This document shows, in pieces, positions 18,572 through 26,827 of a stretch of 64,000 bases of DNA (positions within the stretch are counted from its first letter, which is position 1; every line of letters begins with the position of its first letter). The position numbers and the translations under genes are program-made. Origin of the DNA: Bacteroidales bacterium. GTDB lineage: Bacteria > Bacteroidota > Bacteroidia > Bacteroidales > UBA932. Where the stretch lies: the NCBI GenBank assembly GCA_017630155.1, contig JAGBVU010000025.1:1-64000 (forward strand), written 5' to 3'. The notes below the pieces were generated by a model. It was not told the origin of the DNA. It saw nothing but the letters and a program-made list of their open reading frames with translations, and did no database searches.

Positions 18572-19294
18572 ATGGATAAAAAAGGATACCGCTTTCCCAA
18601 GGACCCAATGGGTGCCGCAATCTACGATTTCCATAAAAATGGCAAAGCTGCCAAATTGAGGGTCTTCTCTTCGCAGTTTGATGAGGATGAGATACCTGTG
18701 GAGGAGCTTTTCAGAGATTTCGAGAGTATGCCTTATCTGGAGAAGGTGGCTCTGGAGCTTGCGCAAGGTTCTATTTTGGATGTGGGGGCTGGTGCAGGAT
18801 GTCACTCCATTGCCCTTGGACAAATGGGGAAAAAGGCCCTTGCAATGGATATATCGCCACTCTCGGTGCAGGTGATGCGTGAAAGGGGTGTAGATGCGGT
18901 GCAGGGGGATTTCTGGGACCCGGCTTTCCCCGGGAAATATGATACCATTCTGATGCTTATGAACGGATCCGGGATTATTGGCAGAATCGACAATATGGGG
19001 CGTTTTTTTGAAAGGGTTAGGGGACTTCTCAAACCTGGCGGCTCCCTTCTGATGGATTCGAGTGACCTCCGCTATCTTTACGAAGAGGAGGACGGAAGTT
19101 TTGCGATCGATCTGGCCGGTGATTATTATGGGGAGCTTGATTATCAGATGCAATATAAGAGTGTAAAAGGGGAGTCTTTTGATTGGCTTTACGTTGATTT
19201 TCAGACCCTCTCATATTATGCGGAACAATACGGATTCAATGTGGAGCTGGTGGCAGAGGGGGAACATTACGATTATTTGGCGAAAATTTGGTAA
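18572..19294 (+). CDS. Class I SAM-dependent methyltransferase
   Basis: A 240-residue Rossmann methyltransferase. Motif I is ILDVGAGAGCHSIALG (about 68-83), the acidic motif II is ALAMDISP (about 90), and the post-motif region GKYDTILMLMNGSGIIG carries the catalytic-side loop; LLKPGGSLLMDSSD is the typical motif before the sixth strand. The N-terminal 60 residues are helical and may form a substrate cap. The substrate (small molecule, protein or RNA) cannot be told. It stands alone, 50 bp before the hydrogenase promoter and gene. Confidence 0.82.
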   Translation: MDKKGYRFPKDPMGAAIYDFHKNGKAAKLRVFSSQFDEDEIPVEELFRDFESMPYLEKVALELAQGSILDVGAGAGCHSIALGQMGKKALAMDISPLSVQVMRERGVDAVQGDFWDPAFPGKYDTILMLMNGSGIIGRIDNMGRFFERVRGLLKPGGSLLMDSSDLRYLYEEEDGSFAIDLAGDYYGELDYQMQYKSVKGESFDWLYVDFQTLSYYAEQYGFNVELVAEGEHYDYLAKIW

Positions 19295-19318
19295 ATAATC
19301 GCCCAAAGCATATCTTTG
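19287..19318 (+). promoter_or_regulatory. Promoter of the hydrogenase gene
   Basis: TTTG (19287-19290), a 20-nt spacer and TATCTTTG (19311-19318) match the Bacteroidota consensus. The -33 element lies inside the last codons of the methyltransferase gene. Transcription should begin near 19323, leaving a leader of about 20 nt. Confidence 0.7.
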
Positions 19319-19343
19319 CAGCCGATTTTAAACTTTTATAGCA

Positions 19344-20813
19344 GTGGCATTTACAACTAACACAAACATCGTACGTTATAAGCTTTTGTCAAAGCTTGTA
19401 AGCCTATGGAAAGATGGCAATCTTGTAGAAAAAATTGATTATGTTCCCATTGAGTTGAGCCCAAGGAACTCAAAGATTTTTGGAAGATGCTGTGTGCACA
19501 AGGAGAGAGCAGTGTGGAAATACAAATCATTCCCTCTTCTTGGTTTTGACATGTGGGATGAAGTGGATGAGCTCAAGCCACTCTCTGCGTATGCAAAAGA
19601 GACTATGGAGAGGACCAAGATGAAGGACAATATCATGTGCGTTATTGATGATGCATGTTCATCTTGTGTATCCATCAAATATGAGATCACATCTCTTTGT
19701 AAAGGTTGTGTGGCACGTAACTGCTACATGAACTGTCCTAAGGATGCTGTATATTTCGACTCTCACGGACAGGCGAAGATTGACCACGACAAATGTATCA
19801 GCTGTGGTATCTGTCACAAGACTTGCCCTTATCACGCTATCGTATATATCCCTATACCTTGTGAGGAGGCTTGTCCTGTAGGTGCCATCTCAAAAGATGA
19901 GAACGGATATGAGCATATCGATGAGGACAAATGCATCTACTGTGGTAAATGTATGAAGGCATGTCCTTTCGGCGCTATCTTCGAGATTTCACAGATTTTT
20001 GACATCCTCAACTCTATCCGCAGGGGTGAGAAGGTGGTGATTATCCCTGCTCCAGCAGTCCTTGCACAGTACAAACAGCCTATTGAGAAAGTTTACGGTG
20101 CCATGAAGGCGATAGGTTTCAGCGAGGTTGTGGAGGTTGCCAAAGGTGCCATGGTTACCACTGAACACGAGGCAGAGGAGCTTCTTGAGAAGGTTAAGGA
20201 GGGTCAGTCATTCATGACTACATCTTGCTGCCCTTCGTATGTGGAGCTTGTCAAGAAACATATCCCTGAGATGATGCCATATGTATCACACACCAAATCT
20301 CCTATGTACTACACTGCAGAGATGGTGAAGAAGGCAGATCCAAACGCAAAAGTGGTATTCCTCGGCCCTTGTATTGGTAAGAGAAAAGAGGCTAAGGATG
20401 TGGAGTTTGTAGATTATGTAATGTCTTTTGAGGAGTTCAATGCTACCCTTATCGGTATGGGTATCAATATTGATGAGTGCGAACCTTATACCATCACAGA
20501 TGAGTCGATGAGAGAGGCTCATGGTTTCGCCCGCACCGGCGGTGTTTCAGATGCTGTAGTGGCTTACCTTGGTGAGAGGGCAAACGGTCTTCAAATCGTG
20601 AAGGTGGCAGATATGAACAAAAAGAACATCGGTCTTCTCAAGAGCTACGCCAAGAGAGGTTCTGCAAATGCACACTTTGTAGAGGTGATGACTTGTGAAA
20701 ATGGATGTATTACAGGTCCTGTAGCATTCAATCCAGATTTGGCCCAGAGCCAGCTTGTTTTCAACAAAGCTATGGCTGCTGTGAAGAAATCATACGCTGA
20801 CGAACGTAAATAG
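19344..20813 (+). CDS. Monomeric [FeFe] hydrogenase, group B-like
   Basis: A 489-residue iron-only hydrogenase catalysing H+/H2 interconversion with ferredoxin-type electrons. Cysteines at 119-131, 151-161, 173-177 and 197-207 form ferredoxin-like [4Fe-4S] sites (CISCGICHKTCP, CIYCGKCMKACP). The H-cluster region has C295/C296 in TTSCCPSY, C343 in GPCIGKRKEA and C451/C455 in EVMTCENGCITGP, matching the pattern of group B rather than the classic TSCCPGW/MPCxxK/GGC.xGGG form. The start is GTG at 19344; no in-frame ATG precedes the first conserved segment. The gene is monocistronic between its own promoter and the terminator at 20898-20928. No HydE/F/G maturases occur in the window. Direction in vivo (H2 production or sensing) is inference. 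Confidence 0.88.
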   Translation: MAFTTNTNIVRYKLLSKLVSLWKDGNLVEKIDYVPIELSPRNSKIFGRCCVHKERAVWKYKSFPLLGFDMWDEVDELKPLSAYAKETMERTKMKDNIMCVIDDACSSCVSIKYEITSLCKGCVARNCYMNCPKDAVYFDSHGQAKIDHDKCISCGICHKTCPYHAIVYIPIPCEEACPVGAISKDENGYEHIDEDKCIYCGKCMKACPFGAIFEISQIFDILNSIRRGEKVVIIPAPAVLAQYKQPIEKVYGAMKAIGFSEVVEVAKGAMVTTEHEAEELLEKVKEGQSFMTTSCCPSYVELVKKHIPEMMPYVSHTKSPMYYTAEMVKKADPNAKVVFLGPCIGKRKEAKDVEFVDYVMSFEEFNATLIGMGINIDECEPYTITDESMREAHGFARTGGVSDAVVAYLGERANGLQIVKVADMNKKNIGLLKSYAKRGSANAHFVEVMTCENGCITGPVAFNPDLAQSQLVFNKAMAAVKKSYADERK

Positions 20814-20897
20814 GAGACCGGGGCTGCCCTTATTATCGGGTGGACATTTATGAAAATTGCCCCTTTGCTGCCAGAATGCAGTGGGTAAAATAGAGAT

Positions 20898-20928
20898 AGC
20901 AGGTACTGAAAAGTGCCTGCTTTTTTTG
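20898..20928 (+). terminator. Terminator of the hydrogenase gene
   Basis: A 10-bp stem with one G-U pair closed by a GAAA tetraloop (AGCAGGTACT / AGTGCCTGCT), followed by a T-run. It separates the hydrogenase from the downstream operon. Confidence 0.85.
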
Positions 20929-20951
20929 TTTATGTTGAGGATAATATTTAC

Positions 20952-20959
20952 TACATTTG
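20952..20959 (+). promoter_or_regulatory. -7 box, near-leaderless promoter
   Basis: TACATTTG ends only 4 bases before the ATG at 20964, so the transcript should begin at or next to the start codon. A TTTG at 20925-20928 is spaced too far (23 nt) to be an ideal -33. Confidence 0.55.
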
Positions 20960-20963
20960 TAAG

Positions 20964-21326
20964 ATGAAACTGATTAACTTAAAAATAGCTGTCCCTACAC
21001 GTGACGGAGTGGTGGATGACCACTTTGGCCATTGTGCTTATTATACAGTATTTACTGTTGTGGGACAATCTGTTGCAGGTATTGAGACCCTCCCCTCACC
21101 ACAAGGGTGCGGATGCAAATCAAATATTGCCTCTGTTCTGGAAGCGATGGGTGTGAAGGTTATGCTTGCAGGAAATATGGGCCAGGGGGCCAAAAATGTT
21201 TTGGAGAGCCACAATATCCAGGTAGTAAGGGGATGCTCAGGCCCTGTAGAGGAGCTGGTGAAGAGTTACCTTGCAGGGAAGGTGGAAGATTCAGGGGATA
21301 GTTGTGATCATCACGAATGTCATTGA
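20964..21326 (+). CDS. NifX/NifB-type dinitrogenase cofactor-domain protein
   Basis: A 120-residue protein of the dinitrogenase iron-molybdenum cofactor biosynthesis superfamily (NifX, NifY, NifB C-terminal). Features are IAVPTRDGVVDDHFGHC, a Cys-Gly-Cys-Lys pair near residue 47, and GCSGPVEELV near residue 93. The C-terminus is a metal-binding-like tail of Cys/His (SCDHHECH). Free-standing members occur in non-diazotrophs and may carry Fe-S or metal clusters. The ATG at 20964 is chosen because the promoter abuts it. It is the first gene of an operon with DUF4290, ftsK and lolA and lies just after the hydrogenase, but a terminator separates them. Confidence 0.75.
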   Translation: MKLINLKIAVPTRDGVVDDHFGHCAYYTVFTVVGQSVAGIETLPSPQGCGCKSNIASVLEAMGVKVMLAGNMGQGAKNVLESHNIQVVRGCSGPVEELVKSYLAGKVEDSGDSCDHHECH

Positions 21327-21329
21327 TTT

Positions 21330-21992
21330 ATGGAAGAAAAAGATAAGGATTACAATACTCAGCGTAAGAAACTTCTTATGCCTGAGTATGGACGCAATGT
21401 CCAGAAGATGGTGGAATATGTCAAAAGCATTCCAGACAAAGAGAAGAGAAATGAGCAGATAAAGGCCGTAGTGGGTGTTATGGGTACACTCAATCCCCAG
21501 TTGAGGGATATAGAGGATTTCAAGCACAAACTCTGGGACCATGTGCAGATAATTGCGGACTTCGACATTGATATTGATTCCCCATACGAGATCCCGACAA
21601 GGGATATCATAACATCCAAACCGGAACCTATGGAGGTCTGCCGTACCCCTATCAATGCACGTCACTATGGGAGGAATATCGAAAATATGATTGAGGTTAT
21701 TGCCTCTAAAGAGGATGGCCAGACAAAGGATGCCATGATCAAGGCTCTGGCTGTCTATATGAGGCAGCAATATCTGATATGGAACAAGGATTCTGTCTCA
21801 GAAGAGACAATCTTTAACGATATCAATATACTCTCCAAAGGGAAGTTGACTGTTCCTGGTCACATACATCTCGACTCCATTTCGGATAAGGAGGTATTCA
21901 ACAGACCCGGCATTATGGGACAGAAGGAGGGACAGCCAAGAAACCAACACAATCACAAGAATAAAAACGGAAAGAAACGCTGGAAGAAATAA
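21330..21992 (+). CDS. DUF4290 domain protein
   Basis: A 220-residue soluble protein matching the Bacteroidota-restricted DUF4290 family, whose role is unknown. The N-terminal region carries the conserved MPEYGRNVQKMVEY motif, repeated as RHYGRNIENMIEVI about 100 residues later, an internal duplication. The C-terminal 25 residues are Lys/Asn-rich. It starts 3 bp after the NifX-like stop and its stop overlaps the ftsK start as TAATG. The conserved linkage to ftsK suggests a role in cell division or chromosome segregation, but this is inference. Confidence 0.75.
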   Translation: MEEKDKDYNTQRKKLLMPEYGRNVQKMVEYVKSIPDKEKRNEQIKAVVGVMGTLNPQLRDIEDFKHKLWDHVQIIADFDIDIDSPYEIPTRDIITSKPEPMEVCRTPINARHYGRNIENMIEVIASKEDGQTKDAMIKALAVYMRQQYLIWNKDSVSEETIFNDINILSKGKLTVPGHIHLDSISDKEVFNRPGIMGQKEGQPRNQHNHKNKNGKKRWKK

Positions 21993-24418
21993 TGAAAGAG
22001 GAACAAAAGAAACTGCTGAGACTCGTTTGTGGAGCTGCATTCGCCCTGCTTACTGTTTTTACCCTATACTCGCTTATTACATATTTGTTTACCTGGCATA
22101 ATGACCAGAGTCTTCTGTACCATGCAGATTTTATGAATAATGTAGTCAAGGCTGAAAATGGTGGGGGAAAACTAGGCTTTGTCTGGTCAAACTTCCTGGT
22201 GTCAAAGTTGTTTGGCCTCGGCGCGTTTGTAATCCCGGTATTTTTTGGCGGGGTGGCACTCTTTTGTTTTTCTAAGAAAGGTGTTAATCTTGTAAGGCTT
22301 TTCTGCCTCACTCTGATGGGCAGTATTGTCTTCTCGATGCTGTTTTCGTATATATTTTCACTTGTTGGCAAAATCTCCCTTTTCGGTGAGGGTGCGGGAG
22401 GCTCATATGGTCACTATATAAATGAGTGGCTTTGTTCTATGCTCGGTGTCTTCGGGGCAGGAGGTGTCATCCTCTTCCTCCTTTTGTTGTGGTCTGTATT
22501 GGTGAACAATAAGATAGTGGACAGGATAATCGCCCTTCTGGACCGTGTTGCTCCGAAGGAGGAGCCAAAACCCAAAAAGAAAAAGGAGAAGGCCCCTGTT
22601 GAGCCCGAGACTCCTGCTGGACCTGCAGAGCCGGCAGTGGTCCTCCCAGTGGATATACTCAATGGTGGTGATGATCCTGGGGTGGATGTGGAGATTCTCC
22701 CTGTGGATGAGCCGGGATACAATTCAGATGATGAACCTGTTGGAGGATTTGAGCCAGAGCCTGCGATAGAGCCGGAAGTGGTAACGGAGCCGGTAAGCCA
22801 GCCTGAGCCTGTGCCAGAGGTGGCAACTGATGTGCTTCCCCCTATGGAGGTAATTCCCGGACAGGAGGTCTCATTTGATAATGAAGATGACAAGTGGAAA
22901 GAGAGATATGACCCCCGTCTCTCCCTCTCCAGATATAAATTCCCAACCACTTCTCTTCTTGAGGATTACCAGTCCCAATGGTACGAGGTATCCAAGGAGG
23001 AGCTCGAGAAAAACAAGGAGAAAATTGTAAATACCCTCAAGGACTATAAGATCAGTATTACCAAAATTACAGCCAGGATAGGTCCTACCGTGACCCTTTA
23101 TGAGGTGGTACCTGCACCAGGTGTGAGGGTTTCCCAGATCAAGAGGCTGGAGGAGGATATCGCGCTCTCTTTGGCGGCCAAGGGGGTCCGTGTAGTTACC
23201 CTTGTCGGTACCAATGCCATCGGAATTGAGGTGGCAAACGATAAGCCAAGTGTGGTGTCGATGAAGTCTGTTCTGGAGGATCCCAAGTTCAGAAATACCA
23301 AATATGACCTCCCTGTAGTGATAGGCCGTACCATCTCAAATGAGGTGTTCAGTTTTGACCTGGCCAAGATGCCCCACCTTCTTGTAGCTGGTGCTACAGG
23401 TCAGGGTAAATCTGTGGGTCTTAATGCTATCATTACATCTCTTGTTTACAAGAAACATCCGGCAGAGCTCAAGTTTGTGATGGTGGACCCGAAGAAGGTG
23501 GAGCTCTCTCTGTATTCACCATTGAATGACCACTATCTGGCCAAACTTCCCGATAGTGATGATGCTATCATTACAGAGACAGATAAGGTAGTCTATACCC
23601 TCAAATCACTCTGCAAACTGATGGACAGAAGGTATGACCTCCTCAAGGATGCTTCGGTAAGAAATGTGAAGGAGTACAATGAGAAGTTCCTCTCACGCAA
23701 ACTCAATCCACACAAGGGACACGACTATATGCCCTATATTGTCGTTATAATTGATGAGTTTGCCGATCTCCTTATGACAGCCGGCAGAGATGTCGAGGAG
23801 CCTATTGCCCGTCTGGCACAGCTGGCCCGTGCTATCGGTATCCACCTTGTGATTGCAACTCAGAGACCTACCACAAATATCATTACAGGTTCGATCAAGG
23901 CCAACTTCCCTGCGAGAATCGCTTTCAAGGTTATGGCAAGTGTCGACTCAAAGACCATTCTCGACCAGACAGGTGCAAACAGACTTATCGGAAGGGGTGA
24001 TATGCTTATTATGACAGGAAGCAGTGAGCCTACCCGCGTCCAGTGTGCGTTTATCGATACACCGGAGGTGGAGAGGATTACCGAACATATCAGTTCACAG
24101 GCTGGTTATGGTATGGCATATTTATTGCCCGAATATGTTCCGGTGGAGGATGGCAGTTCTCCGGCGATAAAGATCAACAGTTCCAACGAAAGGGACGAAC
24201 TTTTCAAGGAGGCGGCAAGACTGATAGTCCGCGAGCAGCAGGGTTCAACCTCGTTAATTCAAAGGAAGATGAACCTCGGCTATAATAGAGCCGGCAGAAT
24301 TATGGACCAGCTCGAGGAGGCCGGTATAGTAGGACCATCCGAAGGAAGTAAACCCAGACAAGTGAGGGTTACAAGTCCGGAGGCTCTCGATGCTATATTC
24401 TCTACCCTGGGACTATAG
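21992..24418 (+). CDS. ftsK: DNA translocase FtsK/SpoIIIE
   Basis: Membrane-anchored ATP-driven dsDNA pump that clears DNA from the closing septum. About four transmembrane helices occur in residues 10-170; a Pro/Glu-rich linker spans about 190-300; the motor follows with Walker A GATGQGKS (about 467-474), Walker B VVIIDEFADLL (about 587) and the gamma DNA-binding domain at the C-terminus (RKMNLGYNRAGRIMDQLEEAG). Length 808 is normal for Bacteroidota FtsK. Its start overlaps the DUF4290 stop, and a lolA-like gene follows after 4 bp. Confidence 0.95.
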   Translation: MKEEQKKLLRLVCGAAFALLTVFTLYSLITYLFTWHNDQSLLYHADFMNNVVKAENGGGKLGFVWSNFLVSKLFGLGAFVIPVFFGGVALFCFSKKGVNLVRLFCLTLMGSIVFSMLFSYIFSLVGKISLFGEGAGGSYGHYINEWLCSMLGVFGAGGVILFLLLLWSVLVNNKIVDRIIALLDRVAPKEEPKPKKKKEKAPVEPETPAGPAEPAVVLPVDILNGGDDPGVDVEILPVDEPGYNSDDEPVGGFEPEPAIEPEVVTEPVSQPEPVPEVATDVLPPMEVIPGQEVSFDNEDDKWKERYDPRLSLSRYKFPTTSLLEDYQSQWYEVSKEELEKNKEKIVNTLKDYKISITKITARIGPTVTLYEVVPAPGVRVSQIKRLEEDIALSLAAKGVRVVTLVGTNAIGIEVANDKPSVVSMKSVLEDPKFRNTKYDLPVVIGRTISNEVFSFDLAKMPHLLVAGATGQGKSVGLNAIITSLVYKKHPAELKFVMVDPKKVELSLYSPLNDHYLAKLPDSDDAIITETDKVVYTLKSLCKLMDRRYDLLKDASVRNVKEYNEKFLSRKLNPHKGHDYMPYIVVIIDEFADLLMTAGRDVEEPIARLAQLARAIGIHLVIATQRPTTNIITGSIKANFPARIAFKVMASVDSKTILDQTGANRLIGRGDMLIMTGSSEPTRVQCAFIDTPEVERITEHISSQAGYGMAYLLPEYVPVEDGSSPAIKINSSNERDELFKEAARLIVREQQGSTSLIQRKMNLGYNRAGRIMDQLEEAGIVGPSEGSKPRQVRVTSPEALDAIFSTLGL

Positions 24419-24422
24419 GTTT

Positions 24423-25064
24423 ATGAAGAGATTGTATTACATATTTCTGGCTATTCTCCTCTCTGCCCCTTTGCTAGGGCAGAGTACCCAATATGTAATA
24501 GAGCAATATACAGGCAGGATCTCAGGATTCGAATCCTTGTATGCCACATACTCGTTTGAGGTGAGAGGGGGAGATGGAACTCTCCAGTTCTCCACTGATG
24601 GTGAGTTCTTTTCAGAGGGGGATAATTTCCTGGTCAGGACAGGGTATTCGGATATCTATTGTGATGGTGAGTCCAAATATATCTATGATAAAGGTTCTGA
24701 CGAGGTGATTGTCGTAGGGCATAACACAAATGATGTCAATATGTCTGAGAATCCCTTCTCTATCCTCAGAAGAGGGGTCGCACCCTACGAATATCCGGCC
24801 AGACCAAAAGTGGTGATGTATGAAGGTCAGGAGTGTTACCTTGTAAACCTTGTGCCCAAGGCAAAGCAGGCAGATCACACTTCTGTGGATGTTATTGTCA
24901 CCAAGAGTGGGTTTGAATTGCGCAGCATATCCTACAAATCGCGGAAAGGTGATACCTATACCGCCAAGATCAAGTCAGTGACAGAAGGGAGCTTGAAAGG
25001 GGGCTCTTTCTACCGTCCTGACTATGACTCCCTTGGTGATGTCTACGTTAACGATTTAAGATAA
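24423..25064 (+). CDS. lolA: LolA-family outer-membrane lipoprotein carrier
   Basis: A 213-residue periplasmic protein of the LolA family, which ferries lipoproteins from the inner to the outer membrane. From the ATG at 24423 a signal peptide ends at about residue 19 (LLGQ). The body shows the LolA pattern of alternating beta strands (YATYSFEV.. GGDGTLQFSTDGEFF). The ATG at 24423 is preferred over the longer open frame starting inside ftsK. Its 3' end overlaps the convergent nudix gene by 9 bp. Bacteroidota typically place lolA after ftsK. Confidence 0.8.
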   Translation: MKRLYYIFLAILLSAPLLGQSTQYVIEQYTGRISGFESLYATYSFEVRGGDGTLQFSTDGEFFSEGDNFLVRTGYSDIYCDGESKYIYDKGSDEVIVVGHNTNDVNMSENPFSILRRGVAPYEYPARPKVVMYEGQECYLVNLVPKAKQADHTSVDVIVTKSGFELRSISYKSRKGDTYTAKIKSVTEGSLKGGSFYRPDYDSLGDVYVNDLR

Positions 25065-25670
25065 CTGGAGTTGTCCGATTACAGCCTTTATTGAGGGGTA
25101 TGTATTCTCCATGCACTCTACGATTTTGTCCCTCTTTACCCATACTGCCGATGTTATATCCTCTTCAAACTGTGGCTTGGGATCCTCTTGGGTAGGGTTC
25201 TCCATTTTGTACCAATATGTGTGCTTGAGGTAGAATTTACCATCCCTGTGGTATGTGTGGTATGTGATGCAGAGTAGCTCTCCCAATTTGAGATCCTTTA
25301 TTCCGCACTCTTCCTCCACTTCGCGAAGGGCTGTCAGCGCAATATCTTCCCCATCTTCCTGTTTCCCTTTTGGGAGATCCCATACACCATTTCTGAATAT
25401 GAAAAGGAGCTCTCCATCGGGATTCTCCACTGCTCCCCCTGCAGCGTTTATCTCAGTGAAGTGGGATGCGAGTTTCCTGAATGTCTTTTCAGGGTCATCA
25501 GACGGGATATAGAGTTTGGATATGTGTGTCGAAGTGTCGAACATTTCAGGGATATCGGACAGGTCAGAGTACTCCTCTCCGCTAAGTGTGACAGTGCCGT
25601 GCTCCTGAAAATAATCTTCAGTTTTACTGCAGATTACAATCGATCTTTGGTCAAAAAATATTTGATACAT
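25056..25670 (-). CDS. NUDIX hydrolase
   Basis: A 204-residue nudix-fold pyrophosphohydrolase. The catalytic nudix box is at about residues 101-123: Gly101, six residues later Glu, then REVEEECGI, the exact GX5EX7REUXEEXGU pattern. A leading 80-residue domain precedes it, giving a larger than minimal protein. Substrate (a nucleoside diphosphate derivative) cannot be inferred. It is transcribed divergently from pyrE from within the 25671-25740 gap, where a minus -7 box TACTTTTG (25698-25691) is present. Confidence 0.85.
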   Translation of the reverse strand: MYQIFFDQRSIVICSKTEDYFQEHGTVTLSGEEYSDLSDIPEMFDTSTHISKLYIPSDDPEKTFRKLASHFTEINAAGGAVENPDGELLFIFRNGVWDLPKGKQEDGEDIALTALREVEEECGIKDLKLGELLCITYHTYHRDGKFYLKHTYWYKMENPTQEDPKPQFEEDITSAVWVKRDKIVECMENTYPSIKAVIGQLQLS

Positions 25671-25685
25671 CTCTATGTTTTATCT

Positions 25686-25718
25686 ATTGGCAAAAGTATG
25701 ATTTTTTTATTATATTTG
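25686..25718 (+). promoter_or_regulatory. Promoter of the pyrE operon
   Basis: ATTG (25686-25689), a 21-nt spacer and TATATTTG (25711-25718), overlapping the divergent nudix -7 box region at 25691-25698. Confidence 0.6.
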
Positions 25719-25740
25719 TGTGTTTTAATTAAGACATTAT

Positions 25741-26373
25741 ATGAATACTATAGAGAAAAATGTAGCCAAGCATCTGTTGGAGATTGAGGCTGTGAAATTG
25801 AGCCCTGAGAAACCTTTTACCTGGGCTTCAGGTTGGAAATCACCAATCTACTGTGACAATAGGAAAATCTACTCTTATCCCGCTATCAGACGCGAGATTT
25901 GTGAATATTTCAAAACCATTATAGAGGAGCGTTACTCTGATGTGGATATCATCGCAGGTATTGCTACAGGTGCCATCGGATATGGTGCTATCGTAGCTGA
26001 GATGATGAACAAACCATTTATCTATGTCCGTTCATCTGCCAAAGATCATGGTCTTCAGAACCAGGTGGAGGGTATCCTTCCACAGGGGGCCAAAGTGGTG
26101 GTAATCGAGGATCTTGTATCTACTGGTGGCAGCAGCCTTGCAGCGGTAGACGCATTGCAGAAAAATGGTGCTATCATAGAGGGTACCATCGCTATTTTCT
26201 CTTACAACTTTGATAAAGCAAGAAAGGGCTTTGAGAACGCCAATGTAGAGCTTTACACCCTTTCAAATTATGATGCACTTCTTGATGAAGCTGTTGCTTC
26301 AAAATATATCAGTGGATCAGATTTGGAGATGTTGAGGGAGTGGAGATATTCACCTGATACTTGGGGAAAATAG
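25741..26373 (+). CDS. pyrE: Orotate phosphoribosyltransferase
   Basis: Adds PRPP to orotate, forming OMP in pyrimidine synthesis. The PRPP-binding motif is VVVIEDLVSTGGSSLAA (about 120-136); the flexible-loop and orotate-binding segment YVRSSAKDHGLQNQVEG is upstream (about 93-109). At 210 residues it has the usual length of type I OPRTases. It starts an operon with an SRPBCC protein (7 bp on), an rRNA methyltransferase (20-bp overlap) and a PHP phosphodiesterase. Confidence 0.95.
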   Translation: MNTIEKNVAKHLLEIEAVKLSPEKPFTWASGWKSPIYCDNRKIYSYPAIRREICEYFKTIIEERYSDVDIIAGIATGAIGYGAIVAEMMNKPFIYVRSSAKDHGLQNQVEGILPQGAKVVVIEDLVSTGGSSLAAVDALQKNGAIIEGTIAIFSYNFDKARKGFENANVELYTLSNYDALLDEAVASKYISGSDLEMLREWRYSPDTWGK

Positions 26374-26380
26374 AGACAGT

Positions 26381-26827
26381 ATGGGTGCGACTCACGTGAA
26401 GGGGAGAGACCTGGTGGTCAAGCATCCCCCTGTTGTCTTGTATACCATCTTTTCAGATTTGAGGAGGTTTGCAGAGAATCTCCCTGCCGATTTGAAGGAT
26501 AAGGTGAGGATAGAGGCAGACAGTATTGTAGGATCTGTACAGGGTATGGAGATGGGACTCAGGGTAGATCAGAGGATACCTTATTCGCTTATCTCTTTTG
26601 CAGAGACAGGCAAGTTCCCTTTCCCTTTCAAATTCTACTTCCATTTTTCCCCTGTTGGGCTGGACAGTACCTTATTCAATCTTGAATTGGAGGCGGAGCT
26701 CCCCACTATGGTTAAGATGATGGTGGGAGGAAAGTTGCAGGAGATGGTAGATAAGGTGACTGATCAGTTGGAGCAGGCGTTCAACGGTAAAATTCCACAA
26801 GAGTACAATGGATATCAGAATTCCTGA
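26381..26827 (+). CDS. SRPBCC-fold protein
   Basis: A 148-residue protein that fits the START/SRPBCC ligand-binding fold: an N-terminal HPPVVLYTIFSDLRRF segment, alternating strands in the middle, and a long C-terminal helix (about 108-137). Members bind lipids or small hydrophobic ligands, but this one has no assigned ligand. It begins 7 bp after pyrE and its end overlaps the next gene by 20 bp, so it is translationally linked to both. Role unknown. Confidence 0.65.
   Translation: MGATHVKGRDLVVKHPPVVLYTIFSDLRRFAENLPADLKDKVRIEADSIVGSVQGMEMGLRVDQRIPYSLISFAETGKFPFPFKFYFHFSPVGLDSTLFNLELEAELPTMVKMMVGGKLQEMVDKVTDQLEQAFNGKIPQEYNGYQNS

Noticed and set aside
18518-18620. Longer start for the nitroreductase
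   Set aside because: It would overlap the divergent methyltransferase gene and its promoter, and would bury the lipoprotein signal.
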